Source of the DNA: Butyricicoccus_A sp963588905
Lineage (GTDB): Bacteria > Bacillota > Clostridia > Oscillospirales > Butyricicoccaceae
DNA length: 64,000 bases
Direction: 5' to 3'
NCBI GenBank assembly: GCA_963588905.1
Contig: CAVAJF010000013.1
Coordinates: 1-64,000, forward strand
Below are positions 24,896-33,450 of this stretch, piece after piece. A program made the position numbers and the translations under genes. The notes below the pieces were generated by a model. The model saw nothing but the letters and a program-made list of their open reading frames with translations, was not told the DNA's origin and ran no database searches. Numbering within the stretch: position 1 is the first letter of the stretch; each line of letters begins with the position of its first letter.

Positions 24896-25653
24896 GTATG
24901 TACGATGTCACATTTCAAACGGAACCGCGGTATAAATCCGTCAAGTATGGACAGGGTACAATTTATTCCTCCGCCTGCGGGCCTGCCAGTCTGTGCAATG
25001 CTCTGCGCGTCTTAGACATTGCAACGGTCAGTCTGCCAACCATGTGCAAACTGGCAGTCAGTTCCGGTGCACGGGTTACGGGAGGCACCGTCATGTCTAC
25101 CCTGCTCAAAGCCGCCGCAAAAAAATATCCTTTTGTCTATCGCACAACTAGCAAAAATGCCGAGCTGCTTGCACATTTGAAATCCGGCGGCGCAGCGATT
25201 TTACACGCCGGAACCGAATACAAGCTATTTTCAACCAGCGGACATTTTGTCTGTGCCGCCGCTGCCAAAGGCAGTACCATTACGGTTCTCGACAGCTATT
25301 GGTATGGCAACAAATATACTGCCAATGCCATTCGCCGCAACTATGTTCAAGTTCTACAAAAAGGTGTGATACAAACCAGCTTGACACAATGCGGCAAAGC
25401 AACCATTGACCGCGCACCCAGTTATTATCTGCTCTCTCGTCCAACACAAACACCGGCATCTTTACCCAAACAGGAGGAAACTGATATGAAGTATTACAAA
25501 GAATTTCAGGACATTCCAGCCTATTATCAAACCGCAGTCAAAAAGCTGCTGGATGCCGGTGCAATCTCCGGTACCGGAAACGGACTGGAATTGAGTGAAG
25601 ACCTCTGCCGCGCGTTTACCATTCTCGATAAAGCCGGTTTGCTCAAGCTCTGA
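24892..25653 (+). CDS. Cysteine peptidase-type endolysin
   Basis: A 253-aa protein with an N-terminal C39-like papain-fold domain (about 1-180). The catalytic Cys is in SSACGPAS, the His in TSGHFVCAA and the Asp in VLDSYW. The C-terminal 55 residues (FQDIPAYYQTAVKKLLDAG...ELSEDLCRAFTILDKAG) resemble the short repeat found at the C-terminus of many Firmicutes phage amidases, probably wall binding. ATG 24892 overlaps the holin stop. No signal peptide, consistent with export through the holin. Nearest neighbours downstream are a terminator and the CRISPR array. No head, tail or integrase genes are nearby, so this is an orphan cassette or prophage remnant. Confidence 0.82.
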   Translation: MSMYDVTFQTEPRYKSVKYGQGTIYSSACGPASLCNALRVLDIATVSLPTMCKLAVSSGARVTGGTVMSTLLKAAAKKYPFVYRTTSKNAELLAHLKSGGAAILHAGTEYKLFSTSGHFVCAAAAKGSTITVLDSYWYGNKYTANAIRRNYVQVLQKGVIQTSLTQCGKATIDRAPSYYLLSRPTQTPASLPKQEETDMKYYKEFQDIPAYYQTAVKKLLDAGAISGTGNGLELSEDLCRAFTILDKAGLLKL

Positions 25654-25669
25654 TAGATAAAATGCTATA

Positions 25670-25708
25670 AAAAAATCGCCCAGACCGTAAGGTTTGAGCG
25701 ATTTTTGC
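25670..25708. terminator. Terminator between endolysin gene and CRISPR array
   Basis: AAAAATCGC..AGACC/GGTTT..GCGATTTTT hairpin with tracts on both sides; it can stop the plus-strand lysis transcript and the minus-strand CRISPR transcript. Confidence 0.85.
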
Positions 25709-25722
25709 TTGTAAATGTGTCG

Positions 25723-26864
25723 ATTGATATTCCAATGTGGATGGATTAAAACGCGGTCAAAATCACGTGCTCTGATCGGCATATGTGCTTTACATTCCAA
25801 TATGGACAGATTAAAACAGAGATCGTGATCGCTGGCGTGGAAAAGCCGCTGTTATTTACATTCCAATATGGACGTATTAAGACTTTTTGTTTAATAAAAG
25901 AGCATTCCGTACCTTCGGTTATTTACATTCCAATATGGTTAGATTAAAACTTTATCAGTATCTGAGCTTATAAAGAAGGCATCACAATTTGCATTCCAAG
26001 ATGGACGGATTAAAACCTACAGGGCTATGATTGCCCTGTGCGCCGTAACCGATTTACATTCCAATATGGATAGATTAAAACATTCTGCATGCCGCTTCGG
26101 CCGCAATGTTTCGCGCATTTACATTCCAATATGGTTAGATTAAAACGGTATCGCCACGTAGCGCGTTTGTATACTTGTACTCCATTTACATTCCAATATG
26201 GACAGATTAAAACCGAAGCAGGCAGACGGCAGCGGTGCTGAAATCTATATTTACATTCCAATATGGTTAGATTAAAACTGGTGTCTAGATTTTCCGGTGC
26301 GCCGCCCATGTCATTTACATTCCAATATGAACAGATTAAAACCAGTACACAAAGGCTTGCCGTGATGAATTAAAGTAATTTACATTCCAATATGGTTAGA
26401 TTAAAACTGGAACTGAGCGAGGATGAGCAGCTGGCGCAGTTTGTATTTACATTCCAATATGGTTAGATTAAAACCCAGATCTCTTTCGATCAATCACACA
26501 AATATCTTCATTTACATTCCAATATGGACAGATTAAAACCAGGAGCTACCGGTACGCGCGAATGGCTTGCCTTATTTACATTCCAATATGGACGGATTAA
26601 AACCAGATGAGTGAAGTAATTCTTGCGGCACTGATTTCATTTACATTCCAATATGGACGTATTAAGACTTTTTGTTTAATAAAAGAGCATTCCACACCTT
26701 CGGTTATTTACATTCCAATATGGTTAGATTAAAACCCAGATCTCTTTCGATCAATCACACAAATATCTTCATTTACATTCCAATATGGACAGATTAAAAC
26801 CAGGAGCTACCGGTACGCGCGAATGGCTTGCCTTATTTACATTCCAATATGGTTAGATTAAAAC
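25723..26864 (-). CRISPR. Subtype I-B CRISPR array, 18 repeats, 17 spacers
   Basis: Read on the minus strand each 30-nt repeat begins GTTTTAATC and ends GGAATGTAAAT, the same ends as the C. difficile I-B repeat (5' handle ATGTAAAT). Repeat starts (plus coordinates): 25723, 25788, 25854, 25921, 25987, 26052, 26117, 26184, 26249, 26313, 26378, 26445, 26510, 26574, 26639, 26706, 26771, 26835. Spacers are 34-37 nt. The most degenerate repeat is at 25723, so the leader is at the cas3 side, where a promoter lies. Repeats fall into sub-types differing at inner positions (GGTTAGATT, GGACAGATT, GGACGGATT; GGACGTATTAAGAC at 25854 and 26639). Spacers at 26475-26509 and 26540-26573 recur exactly at 26736-26770 and 26801-26834; 25884-25920 recurs at 26669-26705 with two changes. 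Confidence 0.98.
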
Positions 26865-26914
26865 AGCACTTCAAACGAGCCGATATTTGAACGATATTGG
26901 CTTATTTTATATAC

Positions 26915-26943
26915 AGTATATCAATTTTATGGAATGATTGCAA
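26915..26943 (-). promoter_or_regulatory. CRISPR leader promoter
   Basis: Minus strand TTGCAA (26938-26943), 17-nt spacer, TATACT (26915-26920). The start would be near 26908, about 44 nt before the first repeat. A GCCGATAT/ATATTGGC imperfect inverted repeat (26879-26901) lies in the leader. Confidence 0.7.
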
Positions 26944-26974
26944 CCGTTGATTCTGCAACAGAATACTTTACCAT

Positions 26975-29185
26975 TCATTTTTTTGTCAGACCAAGTTCTG
27001 CATCATACGCATTCGTACAGAGTTTCATATCACTGTATTTCCAAATAGTATCTAATCTATTACATCTTTCCAATTTCCAACCATCTGCATAATACCGGCT
27101 AATGGCTACCGTATACGATAAAATTTCCTCATGCAGCTTCGCACGTTGCTCCTGCTCTTCTTTGCCGATAGATGCTGCTCTTTTTTCCCACTCTTCTAAC
27201 GTCCCATCAGCAGACAGACGATTATACACACTCAATGGCATGACTGTATCCGAACGAATATCTCGAACCTTTGTCTCAGAATCCTTTCTGCCATACTGGT
27301 AAATATCCATGTCTTCTATCATCTTCCATTTACCGTATATATCTTTTACATATTTGCTGTCTCTTATATCCTCATTCTTTTCCGGATCATATACGAGATC
27401 CATCATTTCTGATTTCATATCTCGTTGTTCGCTCTCTTCGAGAAGCATATCGTCGTATTTTTTCACTGCATTTTCTGCGTACTCATAGATCTCCGGATCA
27501 ATAATTTTGCTGCACCGCTTTTGTACATCTCCACCACAGATGACATATACATTCGGTTTCCCATTGCCATCATACCATCTATTTCGATATACACGGCCCA
27601 TGCGCTGCAACAAGGAATCTATGGAGCACATTTCCGTATACAACACATCAAAATCAATATCCAAACTTGCCTCGACAATTTGCGTCGAAACCCAAATGCC
27701 GTGTGCTGGCTTTCGATTTGGGTCATTAGGTGCAAATGCCAAAATATCCTGTTCTAACTGTTTTCGGTCTCTCTTGATAAATCGACTGTGCAGCAGCCGC
27801 ACTTGATCTGTGCCTGCGCACTCCTGTAATTGCTGATATACTTCTATGGCACAATTCACGGTATTACACAAAACCAAAACTCGTTTGGTCTTTGCCTGTT
27901 GCACAATATCCGCGATAGGAAATTCCTCGTCTTTCTTATATAGGAGTTTCATCCAATGCCGTTTGGTCACATCGCCATAATATGACTTCGGTGCGCACTG
28001 ATAGGGTATCTGTTTCTCATCAAAGATCTGATATAAAATCTTTGGAAATGTTGCGGTAAGAATCAAGTATTTGCCGCCCATCTGTGTAATCATTTTCAAT
28101 CCATATAGGATAATCGCAACCAAGTCCGGTTCATACATCTGAATTTCATCAATAACCAAACAAGCGGTCGCCAGCGCAGCTGCAGCAGCTTCTGTACCAT
28201 TTACTCGATATACAAATTGAAACAATTGGTCAATTGTTGTAATCGTAAGCGGCGCCGCAAATAATTTCGCTGTCTCGTATTTATTCCTGTCCGTGGACTG
28301 TGTGAGATAAAACCCTTTCGCATCGCTATGTAATAATACAGCGGGTTTATATCCCATTTTCTCATGAACACGCTGCCAAATAGAATCAATGCTTACTTTT
28401 AAAGGCAGAGTATAAAATCCCTTATGATCTTGCATCCACAACAAAGCGCCTTCTGTTTTTCCAGAACCAGTGCTCGCGGTGACAATCAAATTTTCTCCCG
28501 CATGTTCCTTGAGATAGCACTGCATATCCCGCAGCGCATATCCTTGTTTTTGCATAAACGTTTCGGTATAATCCGCTACACTCTTACCATCTACCAGACT
28601 GGATTCCTCTATCTCCAGTCGTCCAGCACTGGCACAGTAATCGATGCGGTTCAAACAGCCTTTAATCAAGATATATCGCAAGATTTCATCACGATCCAAC
28701 GTCGGCAGCATTTCTACCTGATTGGAATAATAGCTTGGACGAACTTTTTGTTTTGTCAGAAATGGACAGTCATGTTGCACTTTTTTCCATTCAGGTTCTA
28801 ACACATCCCCAATATAACTTCTCATCATATCGGGATCTGCTTTTTCTCGATCATGATGATAATAAATAGCACATACGAGAATAATCTGTTCGATTTTATC
28901 TTTTCGTGCATTTTTTTCAAGCATCGCAGGGCTTAGCTGTCCATGCGGAATCCATTGTTCCCAGTCTATCTTTGGGAAAACGCCCGTTTGCATGCATCTT
29001 CTCATACATTTCTGAAACAATGGATTTATCTTTCCCAAATCATGTGCAATCACCGCTTGCCTCAGCAAATCCCATTCCGACTCCGTTAGAAGATAGGGAT
29101 ATTTGCGATGCAATGATTCCATCACTTGTAAACATTTTTCGATATGTTCTTGCAGAGTTTCTCCGTTACTTTTCGCCAAATACAT
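26975..29185 (-). CDS. cas3: CRISPR-associated nuclease/helicase Cas3
   Basis: Effector that unwinds and degrades target DNA after Cascade binding; 736 aa. The N-terminal HD nuclease shows AHDLGKINPLF (His48-Asp49). Helicase motif I is TASTGSGKTEG (about 238), motif II is DEIQ (about 345), and the TATFP and QRMGRVYR motifs complete the SF2 core. The start at 29185 (MYLAKSNGE) has AGAGGGATGAC upstream; the longer frame to 29218 enters a hairpin. It is the last cas gene, followed by the array. A 12-bp hairpin separates it from cas5. No motif is missing, so interference looks possible. Confidence 0.95.
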   Translation of the reverse strand: MYLAKSNGETLQEHIEKCLQVMESLHRKYPYLLTESEWDLLRQAVIAHDLGKINPLFQKCMRRCMQTGVFPKIDWEQWIPHGQLSPAMLEKNARKDKIEQIILVCAIYYHHDREKADPDMMRSYIGDVLEPEWKKVQHDCPFLTKQKVRPSYYSNQVEMLPTLDRDEILRYILIKGCLNRIDYCASAGRLEIEESSLVDGKSVADYTETFMQKQGYALRDMQCYLKEHAGENLIVTASTGSGKTEGALLWMQDHKGFYTLPLKVSIDSIWQRVHEKMGYKPAVLLHSDAKGFYLTQSTDRNKYETAKLFAAPLTITTIDQLFQFVYRVNGTEAAAAALATACLVIDEIQMYEPDLVAIILYGLKMITQMGGKYLILTATFPKILYQIFDEKQIPYQCAPKSYYGDVTKRHWMKLLYKKDEEFPIADIVQQAKTKRVLVLCNTVNCAIEVYQQLQECAGTDQVRLLHSRFIKRDRKQLEQDILAFAPNDPNRKPAHGIWVSTQIVEASLDIDFDVLYTEMCSIDSLLQRMGRVYRNRWYDGNGKPNVYVICGGDVQKRCSKIIDPEIYEYAENAVKKYDDMLLEESEQRDMKSEMMDLVYDPEKNEDIRDSKYVKDIYGKWKMIEDMDIYQYGRKDSETKVRDIRSDTVMPLSVYNRLSADGTLEEWEKRAASIGKEEQEQRAKLHEEILSYTVAISRYYADGWKLERCNRLDTIWKYSDMKLCTNAYDAELGLTKK

Positions 29186-29204
29186 ATTGTCATCCCTCTT
29201 TATC

Positions 29205-29233
29205 AAAAGTGCCCGCAAAAGGCGGGCACTTTT
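29205..29233 (-). terminator. Intercistronic hairpin between cas5 and cas3
   Basis: Perfect 12-bp stem (29205-29216 with 29222-29233), AAAAGTGCCCGC/GCGGGCACTTTT, followed on the minus strand by GATAAAG. The T tract is only the four T of the stem, so it is a partial terminator or an mRNA-stabilising stem. Confidence 0.7.
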
Positions 29234-29239
29234 TCACGA

Positions 29240-30019
29240 TTACGCTCCAAATACCGGCATCGGAAGTTTGATTGGAAGTTCTCCTACATAGTTTTTGAGC
29301 GGGGTATGATCCAGCCATACTACGTTTTCATCGTCGATTTCCGATGCCGCTCCACCCTTTACGAATTGGGCACGGACACTATTCCATAACCGAATTTGTA
29401 AATTCGGATCAATGGTATAATTTTTATGCAGCTTATAAATTGTCGCATAGGAAGCAAATCCCAATCGTTCCCGCTCCTCTACCGGAATATATGCATCATA
29501 CGGCACGACGATAGACTCCTCCAGCTCTGTTTTCGTCAGCTCGCAAATATCTACGGCATCAATCCGAATCAAATCCTCATGACGTCCCAAAGACAAGTAG
29601 TTTTTCGGATGCAGCATCCCCTCTGCAATCACAGGAACCATCGCCTCATCTTCTGGAATAATATGCAGCACGAGGTAGACATCTACCACCAATTCGATGG
29701 GTGCCACACCACGGTTCATTCCCAGCTTTTTATCTCCGTCTTGCAAACAAACCTGATGTCGTCCTTCTTCATATTTCGTATTGGGCTTAAATTCATAGCG
29801 CGTATACAGTTCAGAAACATGGCTGTGGCAGGTTCCCTGAATGCTCACCTGCATCGGCACATAGCTTGAAAATCCACACGCGGCATGTACCATACCAATG
29901 ACACTGGAATATGGCGGTAATGGATAGCTTTCTTTTATCGACAAGCTAGACGGTACGCGATACGACGCCATATTTTGATACGCAACAATGCGAACCGCTT
30001 TTTTGGTCTCAGACTCCAT
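29240..30019 (-). CDS. cas5: Cascade subunit Cas5 (subtype I-B)
   Basis: RAMP protein of 259 aa that caps the crRNA 5' handle in Cascade. The N-terminus AVRIVAYQNMASYRVPSSLSIKESYPLPPYSSVIGMVHAA is the typical Cas5 opening (substrate-trimming first ferredoxin strand and the P-P-S-x-x-G-M segment). The ATG at 30019 lies inside the end of cas7 (11-nt overlap), with GTGGAG upstream. It is cotranscribed with cas6-cas8-cas7. Confidence 0.92.
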   Translation of the reverse strand: MESETKKAVRIVAYQNMASYRVPSSLSIKESYPLPPYSSVIGMVHAACGFSSYVPMQVSIQGTCHSHVSELYTRYEFKPNTKYEEGRHQVCLQDGDKKLGMNRGVAPIELVVDVYLVLHIIPEDEAMVPVIAEGMLHPKNYLSLGRHEDLIRIDAVDICELTKTELEESIVVPYDAYIPVEERERLGFASYATIYKLHKNYTIDPNLQIRLWNSVRAQFVKGGAASEIDDENVVWLDHTPLKNYVGELPIKLPMPVFGA

Positions 30020-30866
30020 AATTCTGCTCCACATCTGCACACAGCTTCTTAAAGAACGCAGAAATCGTCATACTGTGCAGTTTCTCCCGAATCTCCGCGT
30101 CATTGCGAAACGCACCCGGTAAATATCCAACACTGGTTTCCTCTCCAATTGCATCCATGACATCCTGAATCATTTCCACATTGAGTTTTCCCTTTTGCAG
30201 GCGCAGACGATTTTCAAAGAACGGAGATTTTCTCGTATAAACACCGCCCAAGATAAATACCGGTGCCAGACTCTCTCTGCGGCCCCTAATGTCTCGATAC
30301 AAGAACTCCGCTGTCTTTAACAACTCACAAACACGGCGTGCCCGTTCAGCATTGTCCAACTTGATGTCTTTATCTATGCCGACACGATCCAAATCAATCG
30401 CAATGGTATAGGCATAAAAGGATTTGTGCAGCTCGCTCTGTGCAATCGAATTGTTTTCGTCGCAACGATGCGCCAATCCCATATTGGTCAGAAAATCCAG
30501 ATCCGCATGGAAAGGTTCCAGAGAAACAGCATTGGTCAATCGAGCCACTGCCGAACGTGTATCTGCGTGATTTCCCTTGTTTGTTTTCATATAACCAAAT
30601 AAATCAATTTCTGGATCATCCCGAATATTTGTGTCCGGTGCAAACTGAATGACCTTTTTTTCGCCGCTGCCATTCGCTACTACCTCTGTATCGTTCCACC
30701 CCAGCTGCTCAATGAAATTATACCGCAGAGCCTGTCGAGACACATACGTATACTGTTCACCGCCTTCGCGCGTGATATGCTTGAGGGTCGTAATATTTCC
30801 CATGCCTTCGCCATAGTTCAGGCTGGATGCTTCAAAAATCAAAGAAACTGTCAGTCCGTTTTTCAT
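30009..30866 (-). CDS. cas7: Cascade backbone Cas7 (Cst2/DevR family)
   Basis: A 285-aa RAMP protein that forms the helical crRNA-binding backbone. Visible are the N-terminal LTVSLIFEASSLNYGEG strand, RQALRYNFIEQLGW, the central EIDLFGYMKT and SAVARLTNAVSLEPFHAD, all hallmarks of the Cst2/DevR group used in subtype I-B. Its ATG overlaps the cas8 stop (ATGA), and the RBS is AAGGAGAAG. Confidence 0.95.
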   Translation of the reverse strand: MKNGLTVSLIFEASSLNYGEGMGNITTLKHITREGGEQYTYVSRQALRYNFIEQLGWNDTEVVANGSGEKKVIQFAPDTNIRDDPEIDLFGYMKTNKGNHADTRSAVARLTNAVSLEPFHADLDFLTNMGLAHRCDENNSIAQSELHKSFYAYTIAIDLDRVGIDKDIKLDNAERARRVCELLKTAEFLYRDIRGRRESLAPVFILGGVYTRKSPFFENRLRLQKGKLNVEMIQDVMDAIGEETSVGYLPGAFRNDAEIREKLHSMTISAFFKKLCADVEQNYGV

Positions 30867-32458
30867 GCTTTCTTCTCCTTTTCTTTACCATTCGAGTCAT
30901 TCTTCGGACTCAATCCAATCAAAAATGCATTGCCAATGGCACGAAATGCTTCGTCATCTGCAATTGTGTCAATAAACAATTTCGGCACGTGCAGATTCAG
31001 AGATAAATACTGTCTTATCACTAACTGTAAAAAGCGATTTTTATCGCCCGCCTGCAGCGCATTCAGCAATCCATACGACAGCGTCACGGTATTTTTTCCA
31101 TTGATTCGCTTTGCCATTTGATCTCGTAAGTTGTTACCTTCATTTCTCGCTTTGTTCAAATCCTCTTTTGTCATACAGTCTTTCTCCTTTCCAGCGAACA
31201 TCGTGATTTGTATACACAAAACAGGAAAGTAAATTCCCAGTGAATGTTTATCCCTTAGAGTTCTGCGATACTGCCGATACAGCAAAAGGTAAAGATTCTT
31301 TCCCTCCAAAATTTCATTGATAACTTGGCGATGTAATCTCGGATTGATTTTTATCAATCGTTCCAGTGACTCTTTGCATTGTTTGAATTTTTTCAACAGT
31401 TCCGCAGACAGAATATTGACACGATACTCCCACTCGCCGTTGTCATTTCTGCTGCGACGGATGACCTGAATATTTTTCAGTTTGTTTTCTGCCTCTCTCA
31501 GCTCTGCCTTTACAACAAAGGTATTGATAATTGTTGCAAAGGATCCCTTTGCCGGGTCATCCGATGTCAAATCATTGAGGCTCTTGAGCCGTTTGAAATC
31601 GGTATTGCTATTGATAAACACGCCCTCATATGCCATGCTGCGAAATCCAATCGGCATACAAGCATATACCAGCTTGCACAGCGGACACGTTCCTAAATCA
31701 ATGTTAAAATTCCAAAATCCGTTGGTCTTTCGTTTGACATCAATGCCGACATCCTCGATCCACGACATTCTAGCATCGGCTATTGCCCCTGACAAAACAG
31801 CACCGCATTGCAGGCAGTGATACACCTTTTTTCCTTTTTTTGGCTTATACGACAGAATAGGCTGTATAAATTCCTTTTCAAACGTCTGCTCAAATGGATC
31901 TTTGTTCTTATTCCGATTCAAAAATGCAATGCCGCCCCAATATGGCTGAACAAAGTTATATGCAATGTCCTTTAGCACAAACGTTTTGCCATACTGTTTC
32001 AATTTTTCATATAACTCCGGCACAAATGCAATCTGTTGTGCCGGTTCTTTGGATGATTTCCACTTTTGAATGAGCGGTCGAAAATCAAACGCTTCCGTTT
32101 CTTGTTTTGCAACAATTTCATAGGCAGCCTTATATGAGTCGCTTTCTAGTTTGGTCTTAACCGATGTTACCCATGTTCTATAATCTTTATCTGTTTTATC
32201 CGGAATTTCCGGATCCTTTCCCGTATAATGGGAAAGTTCTTGCATTAGCTTCGCATATTTTGTCTGTGATTGATAGCGAGCACACAATTCATCAAAATAC
32301 GCCTCCGTGAATTTTCCATCCTCAAAAATAGAATCATCCACAGTCAGAGAAGTTCCTCGTTCATTTTCCAACGGTATTTTCATCCGCTCCATAACACGAA
32401 CTAAGCCCAGCAATCCAGCATTATACAGGGCATCATTGAGTTGCAACGTGTGTTTCAC
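30863..32458 (-). CDS. cas8b: Cascade large subunit Cas8b1 (Cst1 family)
   Basis: Large subunit of 531 aa, expected to read the PAM and recruit Cas3. It has a Cst1-type zinc-finger pair: CLQC (about 217-220) and CPLC (about 258-261). The N-terminus LNDALYNAGLLGLVRVME and the Lys/Arg-rich C-terminal third fit the family. The start is a GTG at 32458 with AAAGGGGG about 12 nt upstream, 5 nt after the cas6 stop. The basic C-terminus (NGKEKEKKA) overlaps the start of cas7. The family assignment (Cst1 rather than Csh1) is by visible motifs and its Cst2 neighbour. Confidence 0.88.
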   Translation of the reverse strand: MKHTLQLNDALYNAGLLGLVRVMERMKIPLENERGTSLTVDDSIFEDGKFTEAYFDELCARYQSQTKYAKLMQELSHYTGKDPEIPDKTDKDYRTWVTSVKTKLESDSYKAAYEIVAKQETEAFDFRPLIQKWKSSKEPAQQIAFVPELYEKLKQYGKTFVLKDIAYNFVQPYWGGIAFLNRNKNKDPFEQTFEKEFIQPILSYKPKKGKKVYHCLQCGAVLSGAIADARMSWIEDVGIDVKRKTNGFWNFNIDLGTCPLCKLVYACMPIGFRSMAYEGVFINSNTDFKRLKSLNDLTSDDPAKGSFATIINTFVVKAELREAENKLKNIQVIRRSRNDNGEWEYRVNILSAELLKKFKQCKESLERLIKINPRLHRQVINEILEGKNLYLLLYRQYRRTLRDKHSLGIYFPVLCIQITMFAGKEKDCMTKEDLNKARNEGNNLRDQMAKRINGKNTVTLSYGLLNALQAGDKNRFLQLVIRQYLSLNLHVPKLFIDTIADDEAFRAIGNAFLIGLSPKNDSNGKEKEKKA

Positions 32459-32463
32459 TGCTG

Positions 32464-33216
32464 TCAGCCCCCTTTTGAAATCGTGACAATATCAAACAAT
32501 CCGAATCCCGCAGACCGTCTGGAACCCATACCGCTCTGATATAAATAATTCAAGACTTGCGGCGATGCCGTCAAAACCGCAGTGCCCAAAGAACAAGCAA
32601 TTTTCTGTCCATAGTGACGGATCACTGTCTTTTTCATCTCATAAGGAATCAATTGGACAGACTGTTTTTCTTCCTCAGTAAATTCCGTTCGATCTTTGAG
32701 CTGATATGCAATAACCCGTGTAAATTGCTGTGCAAAATCGTCATCTTCTATCGTGATGTATCGATCTTTATGGTCTATATGCTCTCGGATGCACAGCGGT
32801 GCTAACATACGAATCAGCATCACATGGCCGGTCTGGCTGACCGTTTTTTCCGGGATCATCACAACTTTTTCGATTCGCAGTACGTTGTCTTTGACTGGGT
32901 GCGTCTTCCCCTTCATTGCCAAAAATGCATTGCTCAAAATCATTGCCGTTCTCGGATCTGCCGTAGATATGGTCAAGGTAATTTTTGACTCCGGCTTTGG
33001 AAGAAGGATTGTATCTTGCGAAAATCGAACACCTTTCGGCAATCCCACAGCAAAACTAAACGCCTTGGTGTGATTTCCTTGATAAAATTCTTTAAAATAT
33101 TTCCCGTCTGCATAAGCAGTGAGTGCTCGCTTGTGTAAACTAATGATTGCCCCACGATAATCAGCGGGAAGTGTCTTTTCCTGTAAATCGGTATATAATT
33201 GCAGCATCAGTCGCAT
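32464..33216 (-). CDS. cas6: CRISPR RNA endonuclease Cas6
   Basis: A 250-aa RAMP ribonuclease that cuts the array transcript within each repeat, leaving the 5' handle. The C-terminal glycine-rich loop GMGSRRSAGFGLFDIV is the family hallmark; candidate general-base histidines occur near the N-terminus (SLHKRALTAY). The start at 33216 (MRLMLQLYT) has AGAGAGG 8 nt upstream; ATG 33222 and GTG 33225 overlap that site. It is the first gene of the cas operon and directly follows the promoter. Confidence 0.92.
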   Translation of the reverse strand: MRLMLQLYTDLQEKTLPADYRGAIISLHKRALTAYADGKYFKEFYQGNHTKAFSFAVGLPKGVRFSQDTILLPKPESKITLTISTADPRTAMILSNAFLAMKGKTHPVKDNVLRIEKVVMIPEKTVSQTGHVMLIRMLAPLCIREHIDHKDRYITIEDDDFAQQFTRVIAYQLKDRTEFTEEEKQSVQLIPYEMKKTVIRHYGQKIACSLGTAVLTASPQVLNYLYQSGMGSRRSAGFGLFDIVTISKGG

Positions 33217-33239
33217 ACTCATCACCTCTCTATGTAAAC

Positions 33240-33268
33240 AGTATACTAAAAAGTGTCTGTTTCTTCAA
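33240..33268 (-). promoter_or_regulatory. cas operon promoter
   Basis: Minus strand TTGAAG (33263-33268), 17-nt spacer, TATACT (33240-33245), with the cas6 start about 24 nt further on. It is back to back with the MATE promoter at 33303. Confidence 0.7.
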
Positions 33269-33302
33269 GTAACAAACATGTTGACAAATGCCTCTCCTTG
33301 AT

Positions 33303-33331
33303 TTGACACTGCATCTCAAACATGCTACAAT
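33303..33331 (+). promoter_or_regulatory. Promoter of second MATE gene
   Basis: TTGACA (33303-33308), 17-nt spacer, TACAAT (33326-33331). The leader to the coding start is about 113 nt and includes a CCGTAC/GTACGG hairpin (33344-33362) and a terminator. Confidence 0.75.
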
Positions 33332-33394
33332 ATCTCCATAAAACCGTACCTCGCTTGTACGGAGAGTGGATTTTTCTAGCATCGTCTATTTTCG

Positions 33395-33428
33395 CCACAC
33401 AGTTGTTTTTCAGCTGTGTGGTTTTTTT
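33395..33428 (+). terminator. Leader terminator upstream of second MATE gene
   Basis: Stem CCACACAGTTG/CAGCTGTGTGG (33395-33405 and 33411-33421) followed by seven T, ending 10 nt before the GGAGGTGG site of the MATE gene. It has the placement expected of an attenuator. Confidence 0.88.
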
Positions 33429-33450
33429 ATTGCTTTCGGAGGTGGTTTCT

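Noticed and set aside
25462..26309. Minus-strand frames across the 3' end of the lysis cassette and the array
   Set aside because: They translate the CRISPR repeats (recurring LTILECK/LIYPYWNVN) and are artefacts of the repeat.
25723..26864. Self-targeting spacers
   Set aside because: By eye I found no spacer matching another part of this window; a computed search against the whole genome would be needed to settle it.
33322..33450. N-terminal extension of the second MATE protein
   Set aside because: The upstream ATG lies in the -10 region and the frame passes through the leader terminator; TTG 33451 has a proper ribosome-binding site.
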